From Nissolia schottii (taxonomy: Eukaryota > Streptophyta > Magnoliopsida > Fabales > Fabaceae), in contig QANU01062782.1 in the NCBI GenBank assembly GCA_003254905.1, positions 992,384 through 1,056,383 on the forward strand: a DNA stretch of 64,000 nt. Reading direction: 5' to 3'. Under the pieces are notes generated by a model. The model was given only the letters and a program-made list of their open reading frames with translations, was not told the DNA's origin and did not search any database. Made by a program: the position numbers and the translations under genes. Below are positions 34,952-46,888 of this stretch, piece by piece (positions within the stretch are counted from its first letter, which is position 1; every line of letters begins with the position of its first letter).

Positions 34952-35613
34952 TAAGACGGTTCTTTGTTCCCAATAATATTTCATGGTTTTCAGTTCATGT
35001 GTTTATCAATCCACTATAACTGTAAGATTGTAACTATGTTTTTCATTATTTGCTAACTGCAACCATGCATGATTGGACAAATATACTTTGCAACAACTTT
35101 GGTATATTTAAAAAGGATCAAAATCCTCTCCTTTTCATTATCCTTACCATTAATTTATATAATCACATCATGTTAATATGGCCTCCACCACCTTTTAATG
35201 AACGGTGAGAATAAGAACATAACTCTATAATGAATGACATGGAGAGGATCTTGATCCAAATAATGAGAGAAACACTGAAATAAAAAAGAAAGGGTTATTC
35301 TCATCTTTAGCATTAATTTAATTGATCATATCATGTTAATATGGTCACACCAGAGGACCTTGATCCAGATAATGAGAGAAACAATGAAATAAGCCACTCG
35401 TCAACAAATTTGTTTAATTTCAGACTGAACAATAATCATTTGTATGCCTACCTTTTGGCAGTCTACATTTACAGGACAATTTTGAAACAATAATCACATG
35501 CATTCATGCAAGTATTTTCTTTAGCTTTCCTACTTGTGCCTAGATAACTGGTCTGCTATGTGCTAAAATAAAGAGAATACGTACAGATATCAGCTAAAAT
35601 ATATCATCAACCT
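34952..35613. other. Intergenic with an imperfect duplication
   Basis: No gene. A segment around 35148-35284 is echoed at about 35308-35395 (both contain CATGTTAATATGG and ATAATGAGAGAAAC), an old tandem duplication of about 110-150 bp. The remainder probably includes 3' ends of the two convergent genes. Confidence 0.55.
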
Positions 35614-37323
35614 TCAATCTCCAGCCAAGGTTTGTTGATATCCTGACTTTATGCGAATATCCAGTTTGATTTGTCCAGAATAAAAAAAACCAGTAGGAAT
35701 CAAAAGAATCCCTGTTGTAGCAGCATCAGCAAAGTTGCCTTGAATGATCTTGGTACAAGATTGCAATATCAGAGTGCTTCCATGAGACCTAGCCAACATA
35801 TCATAATGAAACCCCATCTTCGATTTGGGCCCAATGCAAGTTATATGGACTAAATTCCCCAGCTGCTCATGGTTATTGTGAACAACAAATAGATTAGCAT
35901 CATTTTTCTCTTGGAGAATAACTGTTTTGTGGTCAATGTTTAAGAAGATAGTGAAGAACTTATCATATATAAACTCAAATCCAGAAAATGTGTGTCTATG
36001 GCTGAAGTGGTGGAACAACACCTCAGATGAGGCAACAAAGTCGCAATCTGAATGAGGACATAGACATGGTAGATAGATGCATTTCTCCTCATGGTCATTT
36101 TTCCTACTGTAACTACATATCTCTTTACAACCATATTTTGCATTCATGCATGACATTTTAATAGATTCCAGCACCTTCTCAATAGCTCTGCAACGGTTAT
36201 AGCCAATGGGCATTGAGCACATGGGGCACTTGTTCCCAAGTCTGGCACAGCATTTAGAGCAAGCAATATGTCCATTCTCACACTGAATTGTTGTTTAATC
36301 ACAAAGGACGTTGTCAAATTAGATTTTTCATTAAATGGGACAGCAAACGAAAACATATATAAAAATAAAGCAAATAAACAATAAAGTGATCATCAACTCC
36401 TAGCAACAGGACCGCATAGTGTAAAAAAGATAAACTTTTCCGTACAATTTTTTTTTAATAGTATTTAATCTCCCAACAAATACCTACATCAACAAGTTGA
36501 AACAATTGCATACCATATGGTTCAAAGACAATGTACAAACAAATCCAGCTTCAACTTTCAACAAGGACATGCAAAATACGATACCAACATCTTTACCAAA
36601 AACCTTTGGGCAATAGGTTGTTTCATTTGTACCTTATATGAATGATTGTCATACAATTTCTGTCAATTCCTTTCTAACATAACACTTACTCATCCACAGC
36701 TACACTGACTCTTGAATTCCTGACATTAATCACTACCCCATAACTGGACATTATTTTCAATATCAATCACAAACAGAACTTCCACTCACAGTCCTCAAGC
36801 AATTAGAACCCCGATTGAATTTCTCAATCTACTAACATAACTAAACCCCTTACACCACTCACACACAGGAATCAGTTATCATGCAAATAAAAAACCAAAC
36901 TTTCACATACCATAATTTGGAAAATACTACAAAAATCACACACCAAATCCGAAAAACAAAAAAGGCGGGCAAGAAAGGGAAGCAGACCTGGAAAACAGGG
37001 GCACTCAAGGGTTCATAGCAAATGCAGCAATCAAGGACATCAGGGTCGGTGATGGTGACGGAAACGGACCTACCCTTATCATCCGTTGCAGACCCACTAT
37101 TTTGTCCTCGATTAGCGTCCGATCCAACGGTTTCATCACCAGCCGGAGTGCGCCCTTCAGTTCCATTTCCGTTTTCTCCATCTCGTTCCTCCACCTCCTG
37201 GGTTCTACTTCGGGGTTCGATTTCAGAGCCATGCTGTTGGTCTTGTTCTACCCTGCGTCGCTTCTGGGTGGGATTGCTAGATCCTTCCCCTTCGTCGTAT
37301 CCACCAACCGAGATCTTCACCAT
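35614..37323 (-). CDS. SINA-like RING E3 ubiquitin ligase (two exons)
   Basis: Attaches ubiquitin to target proteins through a RING finger and a Seven-in-absentia-type substrate domain. Exons are 37323-36988 and 36282-35614; the GT-AG intron of 705 bp lies in phase 0 within the RING. The product is 334 aa: an acidic, charged N-terminus with a basic KRRR motif (about 1-90, probably disordered); RING finger 99-134 (CCICYEPLSAPVFQ / CENGHIACSKCCARLGNKCP / MC); SIAH-type zinc finger about 157-209 (C-x6-C, H-x3-C, C-x4-C, H-x4-H); and a TRAF-like beta domain to 334, ending QQTLAGD. Plants have a SINA-like subfamily (Arabidopsis SINA-like 7/10 type) that is more diverged than SINAT; this looks like that group. 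The start is the first ATG of the open frame. Substrates are unknown. Confidence 0.92.
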
Positions 37324-38809
37324 GTCTCGCTATTCGCTCTACGGTTTCTGGTTCTTCCCCCCTCAATTCCCAACCCAAGCGGAAGCTGTGTTTTATTTAT
37401 TTTGTTTTGGTTGGGTCTCTGATAAATCTTTTATTTCTATATTATTTTCTGGAAATAAAGAAATTGTATGTAGTAGTTGCACCTTGCAACTTGTATTTAT
37501 AAAGTATTCAAAAAAAAAATTATTGTGTTTTATAATTTTATTACTCTCTCTTATAATACTTATCCAATTTTTTATTTTCAGTTTCATTTTTAATTTAATT
37601 GTATCTTAATATAATTTATATTTAAATGCATCAAGTAAAAAATAATATTAAAGTTAAAAATAAACCATTTTTATAAAAGGAATAAAATATTTCTTCCGTT
37701 CATTATTAATTATTACTTTTAATTTAATTTAGTGTATCTAAAAAAAAGTTGGATCAAAATATATTGACTTAACAACAAATTTTACAAAAATTGGTTGAAA
37801 GTGATAATTTCATTAGAAACATTGCCCACCAAAAAAAAAAACAGAAGCACCAGGTTCAAAAGCCGGTTTGCAAAAAAAAAAAGAAAAAAAACATAGGGCC
37901 TGGAAGTATGATCCGGTGACTGGAGGGCCTCGTTAAAACCTCTTCAGAAGGAGAAAACCCAAGAGAAAAGAATACCTCAAACCCCACTTTCTACGCTCAC
38001 TACAAAATACAGGCTGGTAAGAGCTAATGAAAACCAAGACTCTCTGAGGCCAAACTACATTATGCAACCTCGCCCAATGAGACTGGATCCAACTATATAT
38101 ATCTATTTGGCATCAGACTAATATCTCACTAGTTGTGATGTATGTTCCAGCTCAGATCAGCCGAAGAGTCTCCCCGCTTCGATGATGTTAAGGAGCGATT
38201 TGGGCTTGATCCCCAAATAAACAAGCCTCTTGAGGAATTATTTTGCACACAAAACCAGAAGGAAAGGAAAAATAGAGGCTGAATAGTGAACACTTCAGTC
38301 AAAACATCGAAACAGCAGATGAAAGAATCTATAGAATCATGAAGCAAAACAAGAAATCATACATGTTAGACACTTGGGTGATATTGAATACATGATTACA
38401 GGGAAGGGGGTTATCCAGTCTCAAGAAATTTCAATAACAATCTGATTTGATCACACAATTAAACCGCAAGCAGCATCAGTTCATGCATCACCATCACAAA
38501 TACAACCTACCAACAATTAATCATCACACAAATCAGACATATAACTACAAAGACGCCCAGATCTACCAAACTAATATGTAAACACTAACCATGATTTTAT
38601 AATTAGTTGACAACAATTAACATCTAACACAAGAACAAGCCACATGACATAGAAGCGGGGAGAAAAAGACCCCAGCCAGAAGCTGAATTTGCTACCTCTA
38701 CTTTCCCCACACCTATCATACCCTAACCAAAAACCTACCGCCCAAATCACAACCTACAATCACAGATTTCGATTTCATTTTGTTCACACAAAACAAAAGC
38801 TCTTAGATT
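37324..38809. other. Intergenic between SINA-like and POLD4 genes
   Basis: No gene. An A-tract-rich piece at about 37830-38100 contains GGCCTCGTTAAAACCTC and GAGAAAACCCAAGAGAAAAG, phrases I associate with retroposon or LTR-derived debris in plants; the identification is weak. 38350-38809 is probably the 3' untranslated region and flank of the polymerase subunit gene. Confidence 0.4.
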
Positions 38810-39305
38810 CTAAACGAGACCGTTCCACAGGGACTCAGCCTGAACTTTTCCAGTCTTCAAGAGCCTCTCGATCTCCTCGGGAGGGTTGAGACCAAGCTTC
38901 TGCGCACGCTCCCACCGCTCCAGCCTCGTCATCCCGATGCAAGGCCCGTACGCCATGTTCATGTCGAATTGCCGCAGCACCGCCTCCCTCTCGTTGTGAT
39001 CATCTAATTAACAAGTTCAAGAAACCGATTCGGATCGATCAGCGGAAATGGGAAACATTTTTTAACAAGAGAAGAAATGGAATTAGGGGAAATGAAAAAA
39101 GAGAAAGAAAATTGGCGGGGGGGGTTCGATTGAAAAAACCCTAACCTTGAAGATCGAGGTTACCGCCGCGGGAGACGAGCGCCGGTGGTTGGGCCGCATC
39201 GGAACCGAAAGTGGCGGCGGCCTTAACGGGGGGTTTCTTGGAGGATTTCGTGGTATTTTTCTTCTGTCTGTAAAAACCCTTCATGTTGCCTGACATCGAC
39301 GCCAT
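38810..39305 (-). CDS. POLD4: DNA polymerase delta subunit 4 (two exons)
   Basis: Smallest subunit of the replicative DNA polymerase delta, which in other eukaryotes stabilises the holoenzyme and supports PCNA-dependent synthesis in the nucleus. Exons are 39305-39146 and 39003-38810; the 142-bp GT-AG intron is in phase 1. The product is 117 aa. The N-terminus MKGFYRQKK followed by a Lys/Ser-rich linker fits the short basic start of this family. The conserved core is in exon 2: LRQFDMNMAYGPCIGMTRLE, then RWERAQKLGLNPPEEIERLL, equivalent to the human YGPC-x-G-x-TRLQRW-x-RA-x-x-x-GL-x-PP block. It ends SLWNGLV, like the C-terminal SLW of relatives. Only the N-terminal half appears as a long open frame; exon 2 was found by splice signals and similarity. 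An ATG at 39296 is an alternative start. Confidence 0.9.
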
Positions 39306-39458
39306 TCTCGCTCTCTTTTTTTCAAATTTCGAATTTTGAATTTGAAACAGTCTTGTGTTTGTCCGAAATGAAAATGGCCTACTAACGCCACCGCCTTTTA
39401 TAGATCCTCCCATTTACCACACTAGTTTATTCATTTCTCAACCAACCTACTACCAATA

Positions 39459-39872
39459 TTAGAGGGGGGTAGAGCGGGATAGAGTGACCTGTCAACCCTT
39501 TCAACCCCGCATGACCCCTTGTGCAAAGTAGTGTTGTGTTTAAATTGTGAGACCTGATCTGATATATCAACCCGTTTTTTTATTTTTTTTTATTTAATTA
39601 TTATTATTGTTTTATATATGTTAAAAATAAAAAAGTATTTTTTCATTATTAAATTTATTTTTTTGAACTTAAGACCATTTTTATGCATTAAAAAAATAAT
39701 ATATATTTTTTAATTAAAAAACATATTTTTATTATAAAAGAATAAGTTAAATATAAAAAAAGGACAGTTCACCTGTCCACCGGCCTAACCTGACTCGTCT
39801 GAGTCATGTTTGGCGAGTGTTCAAACAAAAAATGCAAAAATGTCTTAACCCAACCCGTGTACACCCCTAACC
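39459..39872. mobile_element. hAT-like short element (tentative)
   Basis: Begins TTAGAGGGGGGTAGAGCGGG and ends CCCGTGTACACCCCTAA. The ends are imperfect inverted repeats of about 17 bp in the style of plant hAT MITEs, with sub-terminal CCGGCCTAACC- and GACCTGTCAACCC-like motifs. The middle is a T/A-rich spacer. No clear 8-bp target duplication, so the borders are approximate. Confidence 0.45.
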
Positions 39873-41756
39873 AAAAACAACAACAATAATGTTAATTTAT
39901 TTCAATTATATATTTTTTTATTCAACTAAAAATAATAAGAAAGACTACAACCTATCATGGAGGACTCTCATGTAATCATTTTGGAGAAGAGGACAGAGCC
40001 CTATAGGGACTCCTCCAAAATGACTAGATTATCATTACACAAGGCCCTAACTTTGGCTAAATAATTAGCACAAAAGTTACCCTCACAGAGGGTGTGACAA
40101 AGAGAAACATCTCAGTCGCGTGAAAGCCAATCTCTGATCTCTGCTATGATTGGATGATGCGAATAGTAGGTGAACTCTGTGGTATCACAAACCATAACAA
40201 GACGCGCAACCTTCATAGAATCACTCTTACACAAGATGCGACAAATGCCCCGACGCCAAGCTAAGCGAATGCCGTGTAACAAAGTAGCCAATTCTGGTAA
40301 CAACTTCCCCATTCCCACACTGCCATTCATGCCAAAGAGCCAATTGCGAAAAAGACCACCAAAGCTAGCAAGGCTTGGGTTGCCAAAAGAGCTCCCATCA
40401 ACATTGAGCTTGACAACATTTTAAGGAGGCCAACTCCACTGAACAAGCCGAGGGAGAACCTAACGCTCAAAGATAACATTGTCGAGAACTAGCAGATCAT
40501 AGATAATACTATTACGAATGTATTGCATAGCCCAACAAATATTATTGATCACTTCTGAATTACAAGCATGCCACAACCACTACAAAGTACAATAATAAAG
40601 GGTCAAGTTTGTGGCAGAAAGCAAAGACGTGACCCAGGAAACATGATTCATATCAGAAAATAAAGTCTGAGGAACACCAAAACTCACCCAAACCTCACGA
40701 GATTAGGGATCACGAAAATGGTGGATTATGTTTTCCTCCACGAAATCGCATCTACTACACAACTGAAATGATGCAATGTGACATTGAGCACAGACCACAT
40801 TCACAGGTAGAGAAGAATGGCATAACAACCAAATCATGTGTTGGCATTTCAATGTGCAATGAAGTCTCCAAATTCAAGCCTAAGAATCCAAAATAGCATG
40901 TAAGGGACCTATAATATTCCGCTGCCTTCATAGCCAATAGTAGGCTGACAGATAGATTACTTACCAGATGCATTACCCAACCAAATAACACAGTCAGAGG
41001 ACTCATGGTGGAGCCAAACACGCTCACCTAGAATCAAAGAATGAATATCTCCATCTAGCGGGGTCAAAAGAATGGACAAATTCAAACCACCTTGATATGC
41101 TAAACATCCCTTACTCTCAATGCTGTATCAGAAATATGAACATAAGAGACACAATTTCCAAGAACATTTCGAAATTCCTAATTAGATAACCAAAAAGAAG
41201 CATCCCTATTCCCTAGTCGCAAACGGAAACTTGACGACAAAAAAACAGTCGCCTTAGACAACGATCTCAAAAAGAAAGATGAGTGCGATCCTCCTCTATG
41301 AAAGGGCCAGTCACTTAGATGAGGATAAATTCTGCGAAGGAGCTTCGACCAAAGCTTATGAGGAGAGTGTAAATAATCCCAAATGAGTTTCCCAAGCATA
41401 GCAACATTAGCCACATTCACATGAAGGCTTGATGCCTTGGCAAAAGTATCAAGAGTCCCCATAATCAAACACATTTATTTCGATGTAGCTTTCAAAGTAA
41501 AAGAATATCATCAACGAAGAGTAGGTGAGATATACCTAACCCTCTCCTCGAGAGATATAGGAAGCTAGCTACCATGTACCACTCTGTTAGAAATAAGATG
41601 GGAGAATTTCTCCATGTAGAGAACAAAAAGATAAGGTGAAAGAGGATCGCTCAGATGAAGGCCTCAATTAGGTTGGGAGTTGTCAAGTTTGGACCCATTC
41701 TATAGGAGAGATAAAGAGGAGGATAAGATGTAGAACATGATGAGACGAACCAACTG

Positions 41757-43093
41757 ATCATATCACGCCCCCAACCTAGGACGTGATTGGCACGCAAGGG
41801 ACTAGCTCACTTACAGAAGTCTCTTAGGGACGTTTTCCCCAAAAACATGCACTTTAGCTTTAATTAAAACAAATAAAACTTTCTTTTTCTGAATAAACAT
41901 AAACTCTTTTACATTAAACGTAAATATACATGATAAAATACGCGACTGGTCTGAAGATCATGACTTGATTACAAAATAAAAATAAGACTAACAATTCCTA
42001 TAGGTAGCTTCACCTCAAGGTGAACTGCTGACTCTTTGATTCTGACGTCGCTACACTGACCATAAACCCCATGTTCTGTTTCGCTGTTTTGTAACCTGTA
42101 ATTGGAGGGGGAGGTTGAGGGGTGAGAACTCTGGGAAGAGTCTTAGTGAAAGGCTATCCGCACGATGACATGGGCCACTGAAAAAAAAATATGACATGCA
42201 GATGCAATACATAATATATAACAAGCATAAAATATTTCTATAATAATAAATAGTACATAAAACATTTGAAAACATAATTAGTTGAGAATTTTCTAGATAG
42301 ATGTTCCGAGTATTACGGTTTAGTTATTCTTGAAATGTCCGGGCTTTACGGTCTTACCCTAATCTACATAACATGATACATGACATCGGGAATCACGAGC
42401 TGTCATGTCTAGGCTTTACTATCTTTCCCTAAATCTACATGAGTCTTATTCTACTTTATGATCGTACAACGTATACCAAGGTCAATGTAGGTTGTCGCTA
42501 ACTTATAGTTCTATCCTAGATATACTCCTATGGAAACAATTTTAAATACATAACATACTATGATCATCATAACATAATCCTTGATAGCATAATCATGACT
42601 TAATATGTTTAAGTGTTTTATCTTGGAAAAATAAAGGTAGACTAAGATCCCATGCTTGGGGAGGTTCCCAAGTAAGAGAGGTGCGTCTCAATGGACAATT
42701 TAAATATCAAGTATTGTCCTTAGCCAAAACCTTTCCTTAACATAACTCTTCTCCCACTATAATCTTTCCTTAACCATGATCTTTTGTTAAATGTTTAACT
42801 AAATAACATGAATATCTATATCACTAAATATTAGTCATACACACACAACATGACTTTATTTAATGCAATAAAATATGTGGTCTTATGTGATTCTAAAATA
42901 GTTTCATGATTTTCTAAAATAGTTTCAGAAATATCTACTTTATAAATAAAGAATTTCTAAATAAATAATCATAAGAAAATAACTAATTAAACAAAGGAAT
43001 TCTTAATAATAACTAACTTCATAAATAAAATAAAATACTAATTTCTACCTCTTAGGATATTATAAAACATGCATAAATAAAATAATTGTAAAA

Positions 43094-43124
<31 letters not shown>

Positions 43125-43262
43125 CTTTAAAAATAAATACGTAGTCGAAAATAGATCATGAAGAAAGTCACTCACATGAAAATGGTTGACCGCTAAGGAT
43201 CACTGAGCTGGGAGCTCCTGACACACCCTACGCGGAGGCACTGCTTCCCCATGAACGGAAAA
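41757..43262. mobile_element. LTR-like insertion within the LINE (tentative)
   Basis: Non-LINE sequence between the two halves of the LINE reverse transcriptase. It starts near TATCACGCCCCCAACCTAGG and contains repeated phrases around 42320-42430 (GGGCTTTACGGTCTTACCCT and a diverged copy). A dispersed LTR-like fossil seems most likely; ends and target duplication are not resolved. No coding domain. Confidence 0.35.
43093..43125. repeat. (AAAT)n microsatellite
   Basis: About eight AAAT units inside the insertion within the LINE. Confidence 0.9.
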
Positions 43263-44519
43263 TGAGAGGGAGAAAAGAAATAAAAATAACTGGACTTCCT
43301 CTTTGACTTCCTCGTGTAATAAAGAAGTTCCTGAACAATGATGAAATTATCATAAGTGCTTCTACTAAGAAAAAAACTATTCTGGAAAGAACCAACAATC
43401 TTCATTAAGATGGGGCAGATTCGGTTGACCAAAACCTTGTAGAGAATCTTATAGCTCGCGTTACATAAGCTAATTGGGCAGAACTAAAAGAACCTGACAA
43501 GGGTGTCCTCCTTAGGAATTAACACAATAAAAATTTCCAAAATGCGCTCGTCCACTCTACAAGAACTGAACTTAGATTAAACAAGGCCCCAAATATCATC
43601 GCCAAGAATATTCCAATAACGCTTATAGAAGTAAGGTTGAAACCCATCTGGTCTAGGGGTCTTGAAAGCTTTCATAAATTTCAAAGCCTCCCAAACCTCC
43701 TCCTTAGTTACCAAAGATACTAAAGAGACATTGCTCTATGGCCATCTAAACAACATTATTAGTACCAAAGGAAAACCCCACACTAATTTTTTAAAAAATT
43801 GAGGGCCTCAACTTGAAGGATATTGCAATTAGTACACCAAACATCAGCATCAAGAAAAATACCTTCCACTTTATTTTGACTTCCTTCTAATTACCGTATG
43901 GGCATGAAAGAAAGAAGTATTTCTGTCACCCAATTTAACCCATTGCTCATGAGATTTTTAGAACCACAAAACCTCTTCCTGTTTAAGAACTTAGTCAACT
44001 TGAAGAGCACACTCTAAAACACGAAGATTATGGTTCTCATGCACTTCAAGCTCCCTTTAGATGCCCTTAATACGAGCCTCAAGGTGATGCTTGTTGGAAT
44101 ACATTCCCAAAGATCTCTCTGTTAAAAGAAAGAGAGTCCACCCAGACCTGACACAACTTGTCAGAGACATTAGGTTTTCCCAAATGCTAAGCATTTCGAA
44201 CCACATTATGGTATAGAGGATGATGGGACCAAGAAGTCTTAAAACGAAATGTCCTAGAACCATTCTGATGAGAAAGGCCAACAAAACGAATAAGAAGCGG
44301 ATGATGATCCAAGTAAAATCTAGGAAGAACCTCCACCATAGCCTCTAAAAAATTTAAACGCTAAGTCAAGTCCGCCACTGCCCTATCCAACTTTTTCGAA
44401 ACCATAATATTACCACGAACCTTATGGTGCCACGGAAACATATTGCCAATAACCCCTAAGTCCAAAAGATCACAATTATCAAGACATTCCATGAACAACA
44501 TGGCTCATCTATGATAGAA

Positions 44520-46080
44520 ATTTCCACCTCACACTTCCCTGTTACTTATGATCTCAGCTAATACGGCACATCATCAACTCATTGGGACCTCCACTTACCT
44601 GGAATGACTTGAGACTAGGGAACATTAACATTGAAAGCTCCGAGCGACGTAGCGTTGACACTTGGAATGACCAACAAATACCATGTCATGAAAAATTGAC
44701 AAAAATATTACTGAAGGGTGTCACGGTAGCGATTTGGAATCGCTACAGTGAATCGACATTGCCATGGCAGTGGTGGATCGCCATAGTGTTACCATTACCA
44801 AAGTAGTGGCGTCGGGGCTTATTACCCTAAGTCACTCCCAAAAGGCTAACTACCTACCCATAAAGTAATGGCATCAGAGTTCGTCGCTTGTTATGAGGCA
44901 TCAAACCATGCTATATGGTTGCAAAACTTTGTCACCAAACTTCGTGTGGTAGATGGCATTGAAAGACCATTGAAACTTTATTGTGACAATAGTTTGATAG
45001 GGCTTTACTCCAACAACAACAAGATCTCCACAAAGTCAAAATATATTGGTATCAAATTTTTTGTTGTTAAGGAGAAAGTTCAAGAAAAATAAATTTCCAT
45101 AGAACATATAGGAACAAAGTCTATGCTAGCAAACCCATTAACCAATGGATTGACCCTCAAAGTCTTTCATGAGCACACTACTCATATGGGCATCTGTTAT
45201 GAACTATTTGGACAGTACCGAGATGGCTCGTAACTTAATTCCTGAGTACAAGTTGGGAGCTTGAGACGATGAGCTTGGTCTTCAATCTTGATCGGAATTT
45301 GGACGGTGGCGGGGTACCTGCAAAAGATACTCCGACGCCTAAGTAAGTGTTTGTTGTATATAGGTATTAGAAATGAACAAAACGTACCTCTTGTATGCTA
45401 TGTTTCTGCTTTATATAGTTTGTTCCTATACCTAGCCGTTTGTAGGTAGTTAATGTGTATAATAGCTCATAAGTGAATGTAAATGGGTTGTTTTGAAGTC
45501 TTGATGAGATTATTGAAATGTATAACCTCCGTTATAAATGTGTGGGTGACTATTTATGACCTTTGTTATTGTGTAACGGTCATTATTCCTAGACTAGGTA
45601 ATCCCGAGATAGCTGATACTCCGATTGGTTGTCCTGAGATGTGATAGGGAATACCATGTGCATTCTTGTCAATCTTGGTACCAAGAGTTGTAAGTCAGGA
45701 CTAAGTTAAGTTCGTAACAACATCAAATTTTGTGATATCTTGGTTTAGTGATTTTATGTTAGATATTGAATTATTTCATTTTCTGCATAATAAAGTTGAT
45801 GGTTTAATATTATGTTGTTTCCAATGTTTATGTTCCAATTTAGTTTGATATCAATAAAGCTCTAAAGTAGGACTAATTGGAAATAGACATGTATGAGATC
45901 ATTTTGCATGTAATTTTCATATTTCTCATCCAAACTTGATATATGTTGTTGAGTATATCAGTATGGTGATCATCGTATTTCAGTCGTGACTTTAATTTGA
46001 CAAAAGTTGCAGTAGTTCCATCATTGGTTTATGAGATGGACCAGATTGTTAAAGTAGTTAAGGACAAATAGCATTCAAAC
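44520..46080 (+). mobile_element. Ty1/copia fossil, 3' part, broken
   Basis: A copia-type RNase H reading is visible at about 44868-45092 (VACYEASNHAIWLQNF, LKLYCDNS and STKSKYI phrases) and continues as similarity to about 45190. It is followed by LTR-like sequence (about 45240-45720; GGTACCTGCAAAAGATACTC and ATACTCCGACGCC phrases common in legume LTRs) and further degraded element DNA. The upstream gag, protease, integrase and reverse transcriptase parts are not seen. Old, with many breaks. Confidence 0.7.
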
Positions 46081-46888
46081 GTGCACTTAAAAGTTTTTTT
46101 TTATTTGAGATATGATTATTTCTAGGTAATATATATGCATAGCCCAAGTAGGAGATAGTAAGGAAATATAACATCCCTGGTCTATTTTGTGAGATATATA
46201 TAAATAAGTATGATCATATTAACTATTTATCTATACGGTGGTTCTCACTATTGTTTAAAATAAAATAAATATAAACTACTTTCGATTTGGGTTCAAATGA
46301 AAATAAAAATCAGTTATCTTATTTTTTACTTGGCCTCTTAAGTTTTATGGGAACTAACAACCAATTATAAATAAATAATAAAGAGTCTTGATCTCCAATA
46401 CTCCAAAGCAACTATTACCCATCAAAAGGTTGCTCTCAAGCCTAAGCAAAGGAACAAAGTCTATTTTAGTTGAGGAGGATCAAATAAACCACTTTCCTTG
46501 CCAAGCAGATCAAGAAACTTCAACCCGTCAATCCATTTTTCATGGATCCAAGTTCGCTTCCGCTTATGATTATATTTTCGATTTTTTTTAATCATGGATG
46601 ATCACAGAATTATAAGGATTTAAAATTCCTACATAAAAAAGAAAGGAAAGAGGAAAAAATTGGACACAAGTAGCGATTAAACTTGTATATCCCTTCCTTT
46701 TATTGTATTGGAGATTATATATCACTCCACTAAGGGTCTCAAAACAAGAGTTTACCAGGCCACACATTACATTTTCAAGACAGGTGTGAACTTAGTTGGG
46801 AGGAATAGGAAACACAAGGTTACATCATCAGATGAAAAACTGTCATAGCCAGTAATCATGTGCTCCAATTTTTTCCGTCCTAATTTGA
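46081..46888. other. Intergenic and 3' untranslated flank of the P450 gene
   Basis: No gene recognised. Short frames near 46388-46591 lack a known domain. The right part, to 46888, is probably the 3' untranslated region of the P450 gene on the minus strand. Confidence 0.5.

Larger units (their letters stand above)
39940..44516 (-). mobile_element. L1-type LINE, 5'-truncated and interrupted
   Basis: Minus-strand non-LTR retrotransposon. Read in element order: part of an endonuclease domain (about 44516-43900; NMFPWHHKVRG, RAVADLTQRLNFLEA and HHPLLIRF phrases); reverse transcriptase (about 43560-43265, ISLCNASYKILYKVLVNRIC; continued at about 41756-41480 with NGSKL, LSDPLSPYLFVLYMEKFSHL); connection and zinc-finger region (41474-40750; LHVNVANVAMLGKLIWDYL); and a terminal RNase H (40330-40100; LLHGIRLAWRRGICRILCKS, then DSMKVARL). 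The endonuclease start is missing, several stops and frame changes interrupt it, and about 1.5 kb of other DNA sits in the reverse transcriptase, where some coding around the expected FxIDLEKAYD segment is also lost. A dead copy. Confidence 0.82.

Noticed and set aside
38129-38347. 72-codon minus-strand frame downstream of the polymerase subunit gene
   Set aside because: No domain, and it lies in the probable 3' flank; likely chance.
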